Part shown: positions 17,481 through 27,600 of the stretch, piece by piece
Numbering within the stretch: position 1 is the stretch's first letter
Layout: each line of letters begins with the position of its first letter
DNA from: Cyclobacteriaceae bacterium
GTDB taxonomy: Bacteria > Bacteroidota > Bacteroidia > Cytophagales > Cyclobacteriaceae
Length of the DNA: 64,000 nt
Assembly: GCA_024644875.1 (NCBI GenBank)
Contig: JAHEGY010000002.1
Location: forward strand, 1 to 64,000
Reading direction: 5' to 3'
Notes under the pieces: model-generated
What the model saw: only the letters and a program-made list of their open reading frames with translations
Database searches by the model: none
Told to the model about the DNA's origin: nothing
Program-made: the position numbers and the translations under genes

Positions 17481-18641
17481 CTATCCACGTTGTAATTCCA
17501 CTTTTTTCCCGGCTAGGGATAAATTTTCCTTTACGTAATTATCATCCCATAAATTTGAAATGACCGCAGATATTCTTGGATTCTGCAAAGCCCATAAATA
17601 GGCTTTCAAAGGAGCCTTCAGATCACCCGGGACTATTTTATTCAGTTTCTCTTCCCGCCAGGCTGGCAGCGGTTTTAATTGTTCATGCTGTGTTGCAACG
17701 CTCATGGCTACTTTCATCCCAATTACACCTACTTTAGCATCGTATGCCTTACGGATGGCACCGTCAAGAAATCCATCATTCAGGAAATTATATGCTACCA
17801 TTGCCACATCATATTTTCCGGAATCGACCGCTGCATTTAAAACTCCTGCCGGATCATTATGACTTGATACGCCTAAATATCTTACTTTTCCTTGTCTCTT
17901 AAGTTCATCGAAAGCTTCGTAAACTTCCGGTATTTTTACTTCTTCGGGACAATTGGCTCCATGGGGACACATAGCCAGATCAAAGTAGTCTGTTTTCGTT
18001 CTTTGTAAACTCCCCTCAATGGAGTTATAAATGAACTCCTTAAACTCCTTGCTCCCATCCACTTTATGTCCATAATCATTCATCATCGCGTTGCTTAGAT
18101 AAGATGGATCCATCGATCTTTCCTGCCCCGGCCAATAAATATAAAAGTATCCTGGTTTATCAACTCCCCTTTCGTTGCGCATCTGCCATGCTTTTTTGAT
18201 GATACTTTCCTGTTTGCCGGATGGCAGGCCATCATAGATCTCCCTGTACATCCTGTTTCTTATGGAAGTAAATCCACTGATCTTCGTATTCACAAATACT
18301 TTTTCTCGTTTCGAGGAAGATTTTAGGATCTCTCCGTATCCTTTTTCTGAATTTCCTCTGCCATATGCCGGTGCTGTATCAAGATAATTCAATCCCATCT
18401 CTATGGCCAGTTCGACTTGTTTATATGTTTCAGGGGAAACAGGATCTCCGCCACAAACCACTTCTGATATCATATACCCAGTTCTGCCTAACATACGATA
18501 GGCCATATCTGACTGTTTATTTCTCCATTGGGGCACAAAAGAATTTTCCGATTCACCGGAAACAGCCCTTTTACCCAGCATAAATGAAGGCAGAACTATT
18601 GAACTTAAAGATGTCTTCCAGATAAATTGTCGCCTGTTCAT
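17481..18641 (-). CDS. aldo/keto reductase with twin-arginine-type signal
   Basis: The start is placed at 18639-18641 because it opens a Tat-like leader (MNRRQFIWKTS...), giving 386 residues. The body is an aldo/keto reductase TIM barrel: 'YRMLGRTGYMISEVVCGG', 'GLNYLDTAPAYGRG' (Asp and Tyr of the catalytic tetrad), 'VFVNTKI' (Lys) and 'DLAMCPHG' (His-containing strand). Later 'GKVRYLGVSSHNDP' matches the conserved GVSNH region. Most such reductases are cytoplasmic NADPH enzymes; export through Tat would carry a folded cofactor-loaded protein. It is divergent from a Gfo/Idh/MocA gene, a pairing common in sugar-modifying loci. Substrate is unknown. Confidence 0.8.
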   Translation of the reverse strand: MNRRQFIWKTSLSSIVLPSFMLGKRAVSGESENSFVPQWRNKQSDMAYRMLGRTGYMISEVVCGGDPVSPETYKQVELAIEMGLNYLDTAPAYGRGNSEKGYGEILKSSSKREKVFVNTKISGFTSIRNRMYREIYDGLPSGKQESIIKKAWQMRNERGVDKPGYFYIYWPGQERSMDPSYLSNAMMNDYGHKVDGSKEFKEFIYNSIEGSLQRTKTDYFDLAMCPHGANCPEEVKIPEVYEAFDELKRQGKVRYLGVSSHNDPAGVLNAAVDSGKYDVAMVAYNFLNDGFLDGAIRKAYDAKVGVIGMKVAMSVATQHEQLKPLPAWREEKLNKIVPGDLKAPLKAYLWALQNPRISAVISNLWDDNYVKENLSLAGKKVELQRG

Positions 18642-18965
18642 AGTATTTGAATCTTTTATTTTCTCGATCAAAAAAGAGATGTTTTTATCTTTTTACCTGA
18701 GATTATTGGAACATAAAATCTAAATTAATCAATTAATGGTAATATTATTATACAATTTTATACTCATGAAATTCAGAATATCACAAAATTGTGAAAGTGT
18801 GAAATATCAAATGCAAGGGTATATGAATCCAGATGTCATAACAATATTACTTAGTTGCAAAATTTAATGAATATTCTTGATCAATATTTTGACCGAATTT
18901 CCTATTTTTAATAAAATTGATATTTTACCGAAATAACAGATTTTTTACACTAAATCAATGCTCAT
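18642..18965. promoter_or_regulatory. AT-rich divergent spacer with TCACA/TGTGA dyad
   Basis: This 324-base spacer between divergent genes contains a 14-base dyad TCACA-AAAT-TGTGA at 18781-18794 and a further TGTGA at 18799-18803. It could be an operator for one or both genes. A weak plus-strand promoter candidate is TTG at 18877-18879 with TATTTTTA at 18903-18910. Nothing else is visible. Confidence 0.3.
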
Positions 18966-20162
18966 ATGAAGACCAAAAAAATAGCAATGCTTGGAGGAGG
19001 TTTCATAGGTGATTTTTATACCCATACCCTTCATGGACAGAGGAGGCAAGATCGTGTACAGGTTATTTATTCAAGAAGTGAAGATTCTGCTAAAAAAATT
19101 GCTGAACGCTGGAATATCCCGAAATGGACAACCAATATGGAGGAGGCCATCAACGATCCTGATATAGATACCGTAGTGATAGCCCTTCCAAATCATCTCC
19201 ATCTCGAAGCTGTAAAGCGATCAGCTGAGGCTGGCAAAGCTGTTTTGGTTACCAAACCCCTTGGGAGAAACGCCCAGGAATCAAAGGAAATGCTAGAGCT
19301 GGTAGAAAAGCATAATGTATTTCACGGTTACCTTGAAGATCTATGCTATACGCCAAAAACCCTGAAGTCCCTCGAGTCAATAAAAAACGGAGCACTTGGG
19401 GATATCCTATGGGTTCGTTCACGAGAAACCCACCCTGGGCCTCATAGTGATTGGTTCTGGAATCCGGAATTTTCAGGTGGGGGAGCCATCATTGACCTGG
19501 GATGTCATTGTATAGAAATAGCCCGGAATTTCATAGGCAAGGAGGTCAAGCCCCTTGAAGTCATGTGCTGGGCCGATACCCAGGTAAAACCGATTCAGGC
19601 TGAAGATCATGCTATAGCCCTCGTGAAATATGCCTCCGGAGCAATCGGACAATTTGAAGTGAGTTGGTGTTTCAGAGGAGGAATGGACCTCAGGGATGAA
19701 GTGATGGGTGTAGAAGGCACCATGTTCCTCAATCATTTTCTGAGAACGGGCCTGGAAGTATTTACAGCAGTTGGTGAAGGAGATTATGTAGCTGAAAAGG
19801 CTGAATCTGCTACAGGGTGGCTGTTTCCGGTAGGTGATGAAGTTAATGCCCTGGGATATGATTTCATGTTCACTGATATGTTTGATGCGATTGATGAAGG
19901 TCGCAGTCCAATGGAAGATTTCTATGACGGATATATTGTCAATGCCATTATCGATGCATGTTATAAATCTTCAAAATCAAAAAAATGGGAGCCTGTTGAA
20001 TTGGACATATGGAGAGGTAGTGACGAAATCAGGAAGGGTCCAAAGATGGTTGAATTTGATGAAAAATATTATTTAATCAAGGAGGAGATCCTGCCCAACG
20101 GTTCAAAGAAACTCATCTTAAAAGATAAGGCTAATGGAGAAATAATTCAGAGGGAAATTTAA
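18966..20162 (+). CDS. Gfo/Idh/MocA family oxidoreductase
   Basis: The 398-residue protein has an N-terminal Rossmann domain with '[12 protein letters not shown]' for NAD(P) binding, '[15 protein letters not shown]' and 'VTKPLGRN', where the Lys of the family's EKP motif is kept while the Glu is Thr. The C-terminal alpha/beta domain includes '[19 protein letters not shown]', the substrate-binding 'DxGxH' block (Asp and His). These enzymes oxidise or reduce sugar or inositol hydroxyls. No signal peptide is present. It is divergently arranged with an aldo/keto reductase, so the two may share a regulator. Substrate cannot be predicted. Confidence 0.88.
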   Translation: MKTKKIAMLGGGFIGDFYTHTLHGQRRQDRVQVIYSRSEDSAKKIAERWNIPKWTTNMEEAINDPDIDTVVIALPNHLHLEAVKRSAEAGKAVLVTKPLGRNAQESKEMLELVEKHNVFHGYLEDLCYTPKTLKSLESIKNGALGDILWVRSRETHPGPHSDWFWNPEFSGGGAIIDLGCHCIEIARNFIGKEVKPLEVMCWADTQVKPIQAEDHAIALVKYASGAIGQFEVSWCFRGGMDLRDEVMGVEGTMFLNHFLRTGLEVFTAVGEGDYVAEKAESATGWLFPVGDEVNALGYDFMFTDMFDAIDEGRSPMEDFYDGYIVNAIIDACYKSSKSKKWEPVELDIWRGSDEIRKGPKMVEFDEKYYLIKEEILPNGSKKLILKDKANGEIIQREI

Positions 20163-20264
20163 ATCAAATTAAACCACCGCCAGATCTATGATAAAAAGTA
20201 AGGATTAGACTATACTATCCAAAGAATAGAAATTGTAATAAATTGTTTTAGCACCCTTGGTTAG

Positions 20265-20460
20265 CAGCTAATAAAAACTATTATTTTACATTTGATTCTC
20301 CGATAACTGCTGTCTGTAATTATTCTTGTGCTTTTAATCCTTACTTAGCCGCTATCAATATTATCCTTGGGCCTTTGATCCTTGGTTAACCGCAGTCTGA
20401 AATTACTTCCTGTTTTTTGTTCCGCCGAAAACGCTATCTGAAATTATTCTTATGTTTTCT
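20265..20460. repeat. five degenerate 41-43 bp direct repeats
   Basis: Units begin near 20265, 20308, 20350, 20391 and 20432 (spacings 43, 42, 41, 41). Each carries a core like CGCTATCTGAAATTATTC (plus strand) followed by an unconserved part and a TTTGATCCTTGGTTA-like segment. The last unit runs into the 3' end of the transporter gene and encodes its final residues. No such repeat is seen elsewhere in the window. Confidence 0.65.
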
Positions 20461-21630
20461 CGCTTTGAATAGAAAGATAAACAGGGCAAGTACAATTGCA
20501 GCAATAAATGCCGGAACAATCCAGATCTGGGGCCAGTTCTTAATCCCATCTATTGTATAAAAATCAACTGTCTGACCTGCAAACCAGGTGCCGATGAACA
20601 TACCTAAACCATATGTTGCAAAGGTGATCATCCCCTGTGCAGAACTTTTTAAATATGACGGGGCCTCATTATCAACATAGATCTGGCCAGCTACAAAGAA
20701 GAAATCATAACATAATCCATGTAGCAGTATACCTGCATAGATCATCCACACCAGGGAGTCATTGTCCCCATACGAAAAGAATAAATACCTGATAAGCCAG
20801 GCCGACATTCCAATGATAAACACTTTTTTAACGCCATATTTTTTCAGGAAAAAAGGTAAAATTAACAGAAAAAGTATTTCAGCCACCTGGCCCATGCTTA
20901 TCTTATTGGCAATATAGTTCATGCCAATGTCAGAAAGAAACGAGGCAGTAAACCCGTAATAAAATGATAGTGGTATACAAGTGAGAACAGAGGCCAAAAT
21001 TATGATCAGGAAAGCGGGTTTCTTCAATAGACCAAGTGCATCAAGTCCCAGAATCTCTTTAAAACTGGCATGAACCTCTTTTTTAGGAGGTACGTGAGGA
21101 AGACTAAAACAGTACAACCCAAGTAACAAGGAGGCAATTGCTCCTACATAAAGCTGATTGACTGATGAACCATAATCAAGATATCCAATGATATTATTGG
21201 CTACTATCCAGCCAATGGTTCCCAATACGCGAATACTCGGAAATTCCTGGGAAGGATTCTCCATTTTATGAAAAGAAATCGAGTTCGACAAAGCCATCGT
21301 TGGAGTATAGGTAAGCGTATACAATAGTAAGCTTGGGTAAAACAAAGCAAAGGTCTTTGCCTGAGCAGTTACTACTAAAAGTACAGCCCCGAGGATATGT
21401 AAAGTACCTAACACTTTCTCGGTTGAAAAAAACTTATCTGCTACCAATCCTACAAAGAAAGGAGATATCATTGCAGCAATAGCAAAAGTACCATAAGATA
21501 AACCTATCTGTGTGCCTGTAAAACCGAGCGATTCCCCAAGATATGTATTCAGTGTAACATACCATGTTCCCCAGATAAAATACTGTAGAAACATTAAAGA
21601 AGATAATTGTAGTCTTGTTTTTATTATCAT
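20434..21630 (-). CDS. MFS transporter, nucleoside:H+ symporter-like (NupG/YegT type)
   Basis: This 398-residue protein has twelve hydrophobic segments. The N-terminal 'SLMFLQYFIWGTWYVTLNTYLG' region (short blocks 'QYFIWGTWYVTL' and 'GLSYGTFAIAAMISPFFVG') is typical of the nucleoside:H+ symporter family, as is 'LHGLCYDFFFVAGQIYVD' in the second half. Bacteroidota have many such paralogues beside oxidoreductase and sugar loci, and their real substrates are often not nucleosides. It lies convergent to the Gfo/Idh/MocA gene. The last eight residues come from a degenerate tandem repeat, so the C-terminus may have been extended or altered by repeat growth. Confidence 0.82.
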   Translation of the reverse strand: MIIKTRLQLSSLMFLQYFIWGTWYVTLNTYLGESLGFTGTQIGLSYGTFAIAAMISPFFVGLVADKFFSTEKVLGTLHILGAVLLVVTAQAKTFALFYPSLLLYTLTYTPTMALSNSISFHKMENPSQEFPSIRVLGTIGWIVANNIIGYLDYGSSVNQLYVGAIASLLLGLYCFSLPHVPPKKEVHASFKEILGLDALGLLKKPAFLIIILASVLTCIPLSFYYGFTASFLSDIGMNYIANKISMGQVAEILFLLILPFFLKKYGVKKVFIIGMSAWLIRYLFFSYGDNDSLVWMIYAGILLHGLCYDFFFVAGQIYVDNEAPSYLKSSAQGMITFATYGLGMFIGTWFAGQTVDFYTIDGIKNWPQIWIVPAFIAAIVLALFIFLFKARKHKNNFR

Positions 21631-21730
21631 AGCGAGAGGAAAATCACTTATTACAATTTATAATCTTCCCAATTTATAAAAAATGTTGCGTTTACAAGCT
21701 ATACGTATAATAAAAAATTTAAGATTGGGA

Positions 21731-22243
21731 TCAATTGTTGGTTCCAGTTTTCAGGTAAGGTATCCATTCATCATGGGCATATCCCGAAAAATCTCTTAAA
21801 AATAATACGTAATTAGGCCTGTAGGGCGAATTCCTTAAGGATAATCCTATTTCATCAGGGGTATAATCTCCTTTCCTGGTATTGCATTTTTTGCATGCCG
21901 TGATCAGGTTAATCCAGGTACTCTTCCCTCCTTTTGCTTTAGGAATCACATGATCGAGTGTTAGGTCTTTGTTTGTACCACAATATTGACATTCAAAACC
22001 ATCCCTTTTGAAGACATTTTGTCGGGTGAGGACCACTCCCTTATAGGGAATATTCACATAATTACGAAGTTTAATGACCGACGGCATGGGAAATGAACGA
22101 TTGACCGTTCTCAATAAAGAGCCATTGCTTTTAGTGATCAATTCAGCTTTTTCAAAATACACCAATAAAAATGCACGTTGTATCGTGCATATTGATATCG
22201 GGTTATAATCCTGATTTAATACCAATACACGCCTGTTCATCAT
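21731..22243 (-). CDS. HNH endonuclease domain protein
   Basis: The 170-residue protein has an HNH domain with two CxxC zinc pairs ('CQYCG' and 'CKKCN') around 'LTLDHVIPKAKGG' (catalytic DH) and 'WINLITACKKCNTRKG'. This small single-domain form is conserved in Bacteroidota and others, and is not linked to an intron or a restriction system here. The N-terminus 'RVLVLNQDYNPISICTIQRAFLL' is characteristic of this family. Its start overlaps the stop of the NlpC/P60 gene by four bases, so the two are translationally coupled. Cellular role is unknown. Confidence 0.85.
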   Translation of the reverse strand: MMNRRVLVLNQDYNPISICTIQRAFLLVYFEKAELITKSNGSLLRTVNRSFPMPSVIKLRNYVNIPYKGVVLTRQNVFKRDGFECQYCGTNKDLTLDHVIPKAKGGKSTWINLITACKKCNTRKGDYTPDEIGLSLRNSPYRPNYVLFLRDFSGYAHDEWIPYLKTGTNN

Positions 22244-23031
22244 CTCAGAATTCTTTTTATAAACTCTAACTTATGAGTTTGGATATTGTTTTTTACATTA
22301 AATATGCCCTCTTCATTAAGTTCATCTATACGAACCTGCCCATGTGCATGAATTATCTTTTTGTCTTCAAATATTATTCCAACATGATCGATTTTTCCTT
22401 TTGGATCCGAGAAAAAAGCAAGATCCCCAGGCAATGCATTATTGAATTCTTCAATAATCTTTCCTTGTCTTGCCTGTTCAGAAGTATCTCTTTTGAGTTT
22501 ATATCCGGCAATTTTAAAAACCATTTGAACAAACCCTGAACAATCAATCCCAAAAGGCGTTTTCCCACCCCACAAATACGGTGTATTCAAATATTTCAAT
22601 GCCGTAGACTTGATAAAATCAAAATCTCTTTTCTGTCCCAGGTTCTTTGCTTCCCCGTTAAAGGCAAATTGTTCATCAAAATCAAACAATTCAGTATGTG
22701 CTATTGGCAGAATACTCCCCATCACAATCTGCAAAGGTTTTTTCTTATATAAAATTGAGGTAGTTAATTCGGTGGAGATCTTAAACTCATTGTTGATCAT
22801 ATCGTGAAAATACTCTTCACTGATTTGTTTACCTTGCTTAATATCAATCCAGCCTTCATATTCATCAAAGTATATTTTTATATGGATCCAATTTTTATCA
22901 GGGGTATAAGACAGTACTGTATATTGGTCGCCAAATAATAATTGTGTAACCAATTCACTCCCATGAGCTGGTTCCTTTCTTACGGGCACAATACTTAACC
23001 GGCAAATTCCTCTCTGTAATTTGTCCATCAT
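22240..23031 (-). CDS. NlpC/P60 cysteine peptidase with SH3-like domain
   Basis: The 263-residue protein has an N-terminal SH3-like fold (about 5-65, 'VPVRKEPAHGSELVTQLLFG' and 'WIHIKIYFDEYEGWID'), a linker, and a C-terminal NlpC/P60 domain. The catalytic Cys is in 'GIDCSGFVQMVF', the catalytic His in 'KIDHVGII' and the third polar residue in 'IHAHGQVR'. This is the layout of gamma-D-glutamyl-diamino acid endopeptidases that cut or recycle murein peptides. No signal peptide is seen, which points to a cytoplasmic role such as murein peptide recycling. It overlaps both smpB (four bases) and the HNH gene (four bases). Confidence 0.88.
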   Translation of the reverse strand: MMDKLQRGICRLSIVPVRKEPAHGSELVTQLLFGDQYTVLSYTPDKNWIHIKIYFDEYEGWIDIKQGKQISEEYFHDMINNEFKISTELTTSILYKKKPLQIVMGSILPIAHTELFDFDEQFAFNGEAKNLGQKRDFDFIKSTALKYLNTPYLWGGKTPFGIDCSGFVQMVFKIAGYKLKRDTSEQARQGKIIEEFNNALPGDLAFFSDPKGKIDHVGIIFEDKKIIHAHGQVRIDELNEEGIFNVKNNIQTHKLEFIKRILR

Positions 23032-23501
23032 GATTTTATATTTAATCTTGCCAAATCCCGCTTCAGATCTTTAGCTTTTATATCCTCCCTTTTGTCGTAT
23101 ATCTTTTTTCCTTTAGCCAGTGCAATCTCAAGTTTAGCCAAGCCTTTATCATTAATAAAAATCCTTACAGGAATTATTGTCAATCCCTTTTCCTTGTTTT
23201 TTGTAAGTAGTTTTTTTAGTTCTCTTTTATTTAATAATAGTTTACGATCCCTTTTAGCTTCATGATTATAATTTCTCGCCAGTTCATAAGGAGCTATATG
23301 GAGCTCCTTCACAAACAACTCATTATTAAGAAATGTGCAATAACTATCCTGTAGGTTTACCTTTCCAAGCCTTATGGATTTTATCTCACTTCCCTGCAGA
23401 ACGATCCCTGCCAGATATTTATCAATAAACTGATATTCATAAGATGCCTTTTTATTTCTTATGTTCACTTTCTGCTGGAAATTCATTTTCCCCGAGGCCA
23501 T
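23028..23501 (-). CDS. smpB: SsrA-binding protein
   Basis: SmpB binds tmRNA and brings it to stalled ribosomes for trans-translation. The 157-residue protein has the oligonucleotide-binding barrel with 'GIVLQGSEIKSIRLGKVNLQDSY' (short blocks 'LQGSEIKSIR' and 'VNLQDSY') and 'RDRKLLLNKRELKKL', and the basic C-terminal tail 'LAKGKKIYDKREDIKAKDLKRD', which mimics an anticodon arm. All family hallmarks are present. It follows tsaD by 84 bases, across a 22-bp palindrome, and overlaps the NlpC/P60 gene. The tmRNA gene ssrA is not in the window. Confidence 0.95.
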   Translation of the reverse strand: MASGKMNFQQKVNIRNKKASYEYQFIDKYLAGIVLQGSEIKSIRLGKVNLQDSYCTFLNNELFVKELHIAPYELARNYNHEAKRDRKLLLNKRELKKLLTKNKEKGLTIIPVRIFINDKGLAKLEIALAKGKKIYDKREDIKAKDLKRDLARLNIKS

Positions 23502-23516
23502 ATATTTCGATTTCTA

Positions 23517-23538
23517 ATTGATCATAGCTATGATCAAT
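23517..23538. promoter_or_regulatory. perfect 22-bp palindrome between tsaD and smpB
   Basis: The two 11-bp arms (23517-23527 and 23528-23538, core TCATAG/CTATGA) are exact reverse complements with no loop. No T-run follows on either strand, so it does not look like a terminator. It lies 16 bases upstream of the smpB start and could be an operator or a processing site. Confidence 0.5.
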
Positions 23539-23585
23539 GGATATTTAAAAAAAATAAAGATATTACAAATAAATGAATCATTCTC

Positions 23586-24590
23586 CTAAAATTTTAATCT
23601 GGCATCCGGGATAACTGTTAGATCGCACAACGCTCCTTCTAATAATTTATAATATCCGGCAATACCTATCATAGCAGCATTATCTGTACAATACTCTAAT
23701 TTAGGAATATAGGTTTTCCAATCATAGTACTTTGAAAGACCAATCAGATGATCCCTTATTCCAGAATTAGCCGCCACGCCCCCAGCTATTGCTATTTCCC
23801 CGATATCGTTATCTTTTGCACATAGTATAAGTTTCTCCATAAGCATCTCAATTAAGGTATGTTGTATGCTTGCACTGAGATCATCAAGGTTTTTTTCAAT
23901 AAACTGGCCATCGGCTTTCAGCTGATTCCTTAAAAAATAAAGAACCGCGGTTTTTATGCCACTAAAAGAAAAATTATATCCCGGGACAGAAGTCGATGGG
24001 AATTTAAACCTTCCCGGATCACCTGCTTTAGCATGCTCATCAATTAAATATCCACCTGGATAGGGAAATCCCAACATCTTCCCGATCTTATCAAATGCTT
24101 CTCCGACTGCATCATCACGGGTTTCTCCTAATATTTTCATATCCAGATAATTACTCACCAACACAAGCTGGGTATGTCCTCCACTTATTGTGAGGCACAA
24201 AAATGGGAAATTGGGTTTGGGATCTTCAATAAAATGAGCCAGGATATGTGCTTGCATATGATTTACAGATATCAGAGGAATATTTTTGGCTATTGAAAGG
24301 CCCTTGGCAAATGATATTCCAACAAGCAAGGATCCGAGCAAGCCAGGACCCTGTGTGAATGCAATTGCATTGAGTTCATCTATTGAGACCCCTGCCTCCT
24401 TAAGTGCTTGATTCACAACGGATATTATATGTTGCTGATGGGCCCTAGAGGCTAGCTCCGGAACTACACCACCATATATTTCATGCACAGATTGACTCAA
24501 AATGGTATTACTAAGCACTTTCCCATCCTGTATTATTGAGGCGGATGTTTCGTCACATGAGCTTTCGATAGCGATTATATTTAGAGCCAT
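23586..24590 (-). CDS. tsaD: tRNA N6-threonylcarbamoyladenosine transferase subunit
   Basis: TsaD, with TsaB and TsaE, adds threonylcarbamoyl to A37 of ANN-decoding tRNAs in the cytoplasm. The 334-residue protein opens 'IIAIESSCDETSASI', carries the metal-binding 'HMQAHILAH' (His-x3-His), 'FPFLCLTISGGHTQL' and 'GEAFDKIGKMLGFPYPGG', and near the end 'AIAGGVAANSGIR' and 'CTDNAAMIG'. Length and motifs are fully standard. It is divergent from tamB, a gene order often seen in Bacteroidota. Confidence 0.96.
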   Translation of the reverse strand: MALNIIAIESSCDETSASIIQDGKVLSNTILSQSVHEIYGGVVPELASRAHQQHIISVVNQALKEAGVSIDELNAIAFTQGPGLLGSLLVGISFAKGLSIAKNIPLISVNHMQAHILAHFIEDPKPNFPFLCLTISGGHTQLVLVSNYLDMKILGETRDDAVGEAFDKIGKMLGFPYPGGYLIDEHAKAGDPGRFKFPSTSVPGYNFSFSGIKTAVLYFLRNQLKADGQFIEKNLDDLSASIQHTLIEMLMEKLILCAKDNDIGEIAIAGGVAANSGIRDHLIGLSKYYDWKTYIPKLEYCTDNAAMIGIAGYYKLLEGALCDLTVIPDARLKF

Positions 24591-24699
24591 TTATATTGGT
24601 CTTGGTAATTACTATTTGAGTTTTTTTATCAAGTATTCTGGGCAAAATTAAATAAAACGAATTTCTTTCGTATATTAATAATAAAGGAAGATTAATTAG

Positions 24700-27600
24700 G
24701 TGGCGAAAAAGGTTGCGAAAAAGAGTCTGTTCAGATTAATGCTATGGGGTTCCTACAGAAGGCCCATCATTAAAATCTTGGCAATAATCATAATGTTTAT
24801 TTCCACTATAATGGTTAGCATAACTGCAGCTCTTCAATTTCCGGAAATTCAAACAAGGGTAACACAACAGCTGGCTCAATACTTATCTAAAAGAATTGGC
24901 CTGCCAGTAAAGGTTGGATTTGTCAATATATACTGGTTGAGTCAGATACATCTGGAGGATTTACTGGTTCTCGACACAGAGGCAGACACATTAATATTTG
25001 TAAGGAGTGCAAGGCTGAATTACGGTACCACAAGTTTAATTATGGGCCGGGATATCACCTTCAATAAAGCGATTGTAGAAGGTGCAGATGTCCGAGTAGT
25101 AAGAAATGCTCCTGATGGCCGGTTCAATATTAACTTATTTGATGATGGCTTAAAGGATATTTTTGGATCAGACAAGCCGGATTCCCTGAAAGGAAGGTTT
25201 CTCATCAAAGAAATTGAATTATTCGACTCGGAATTTACTTTATCAGATCCTTACAAAGATACCATAAGAAATAAGTTCAATTACAACCAGTTTAAAATAC
25301 AGAATTTAAATGCCAGGGGCAAGAACTTATCATCGAAAGGTAAGAATTTTGAAATTCAACTGGAATCAGTAACTGGAATTGACTCAGCTACTCAGCTCAA
25401 TATAAAAAGTTTGTCAGGTTTATACCAGATCACCAGAAGTTCAATGGTTTTCAGAACTTTCAATATGGATTTAGGCCGTAGCACAATTGAAGCTTCATTT
25501 GTATTTCAATTCGATAGTATACAACAAATGAAAGAGTTCAATGAACTGGTTACGATAATTGTTGATGTAAAAAAATCACGTATTTATTCCAGGGACCTGG
25601 GATATTTTGCTACTGTATTTAAAAGATATTATCAGTATTACGATCTTTCTGGCTTCTTTTCGGGATCAGTAAACAGATTCAAGTTAGACGATTTTAACTT
25701 AGCGCTGGGATCCTTCAGCAGATTCCGTGGTTCAGCGAGTATTTCAGGATTACCTGATGTAAATAATACTTTCATTGATATGAAAATTGAGAATTCAATT
25801 CTTAACCCTGAAGATTTAGGGCAATATTTCGGTGAGGAAACTGTGAAAGGTTTTGCAAAATTTGGCCGATCAAGTTTTTCAGGCAGGTTTACCGGATTCC
25901 CCGTTGATTTTGTAGCTGACGCTGAATTCTATACCCAGATTGGATTCTTTGATAGTGATATAAACCTGAAATTAGATGAAGAAGATAACCTGCCGCATTA
26001 TTCAGGAAGTATTATTGCTCAGGGTCTCGATCTGGGAATAGTAATGGATAATGAAGAAAGGTTTCAGGACATTGATCTGAATGGTAAAATTGAAGGGAAG
26101 GGATTTTCAAAATCTGATGCGGACTTCCTATTGGATGCCACCATTGAGAACTTCGGGTTTCTTGGATATAATTATAGGAACATACTTATAGATGGAAGAC
26201 TATCCAGTGAAATATTCAATGGCTTACTAGCCATAAATGATCCAAACCTTGATTTTGAAATGAATGGAGAGATTGACTTGCGTGAAGGAAATGAAAAAGT
26301 CAATATTATTGCGGCTATTGATACCGCTATTCTGAACAAAATAAATATATCTGAAAAACCAGCGAGTATATCCACTCAAATTAAAGTTGATTTAAAAGGG
26401 CTTGATATAAATTCAATTACCGGAATAATAACAGCCCCTGAAACGGATATAATGTATGATAATCAGTATGCAAGCATACAAAATTTGAAATTAATTTCTG
26501 AGAACTCGGATACACTAAGCTTTCTAGAAGTTTCTTCCAACGATATTGATGGTCATATTTCAGGTAATTTCAAGCTGAACAATTTATTTGAAGATATCCC
26601 CCAGATAGTCAGAGAATATTTCATGATTCTTAGAAACGACAGTAGTGAAATCAAACCTTACTATGCTAACAAAGAACCTGCAGATTCAATGAACTATATG
26701 ATTGACTTTAATCTATCATTGTTTAATATCAATCCTCTGATGCAGCTTTTTCTTCCTGATTTTTACATTGCTGAGAATTCATATATATCCGGTGATGTGA
26801 CAGTTGGTACTGAATCCCTGATATCCATTAAAACCCAGATTGATACAATAGGTTATAAAACCATCAAATTCTACAATAATAATTTCGAACTGTTTACTAA
26901 AAAACAATCAGACACGACGTTGATTAACGCAAAACTAAAAATAAGCTCTGAGACCCAGGAAAACGCAAAAAAAACACAAACAAATAATTTGATGGTAGAT
27001 GTAGATTGGAAGATTGATCATATTGATCTGGATTTTAACATTGATCAAATTGAAAAAGGAAATGAAATTAAAATAATTAATACTATCGATCTTTTGCCTG
27101 GATCTACAATTATAAAATTCCAACCCTCAAAGATTATTATACTGAATGATCAATGGAATTTTTCACCAGACAATAATATTGAAATAAAAGGCAAAGAGAT
27201 ACAGTTTTCAAATATTCATTTATCAAATGAAAGTCAATATGTAGAACTTACAGGGCAGATTTCAAATGATTCCAGCAAAGCTCTTTATTTAAATATCAAT
27301 GATTTTGTCATTACTAATTTAAATCCTGTATTACCAAGGGAATTTCATGGGGTTCTGAATGGTTATACCTCTTTGAAAAGATATTACCAGAACCCAATTA
27401 TAATTAGTGACCTGGTTATTAAAGATTTGATTTTCGAGCGATTCCCATCCGGTGACGTACATGCCTCAAGTCAATGGAATGGAAATGAGCAAAGAATGGG
27501 GATTAATTTCGAAGTTTTTAAAGAAGAAAATGTTAAAATAATTGATGTTCAGGGAAGTTATTACCCCGATAAGGATCAGAACAAGCTGGATCTTACCGCA

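Noticed and set aside
18766-18870. 34-residue plus-strand frame in the aldo/keto reductase to oxidoreductase spacer
   Set aside because: No signal peptide, no ribosome site, AT-rich composition; likely chance.
22273-22539. 88-residue plus-strand frame
   Set aside because: It is antisense to the NlpC/P60 gene, which has full catalytic motifs.
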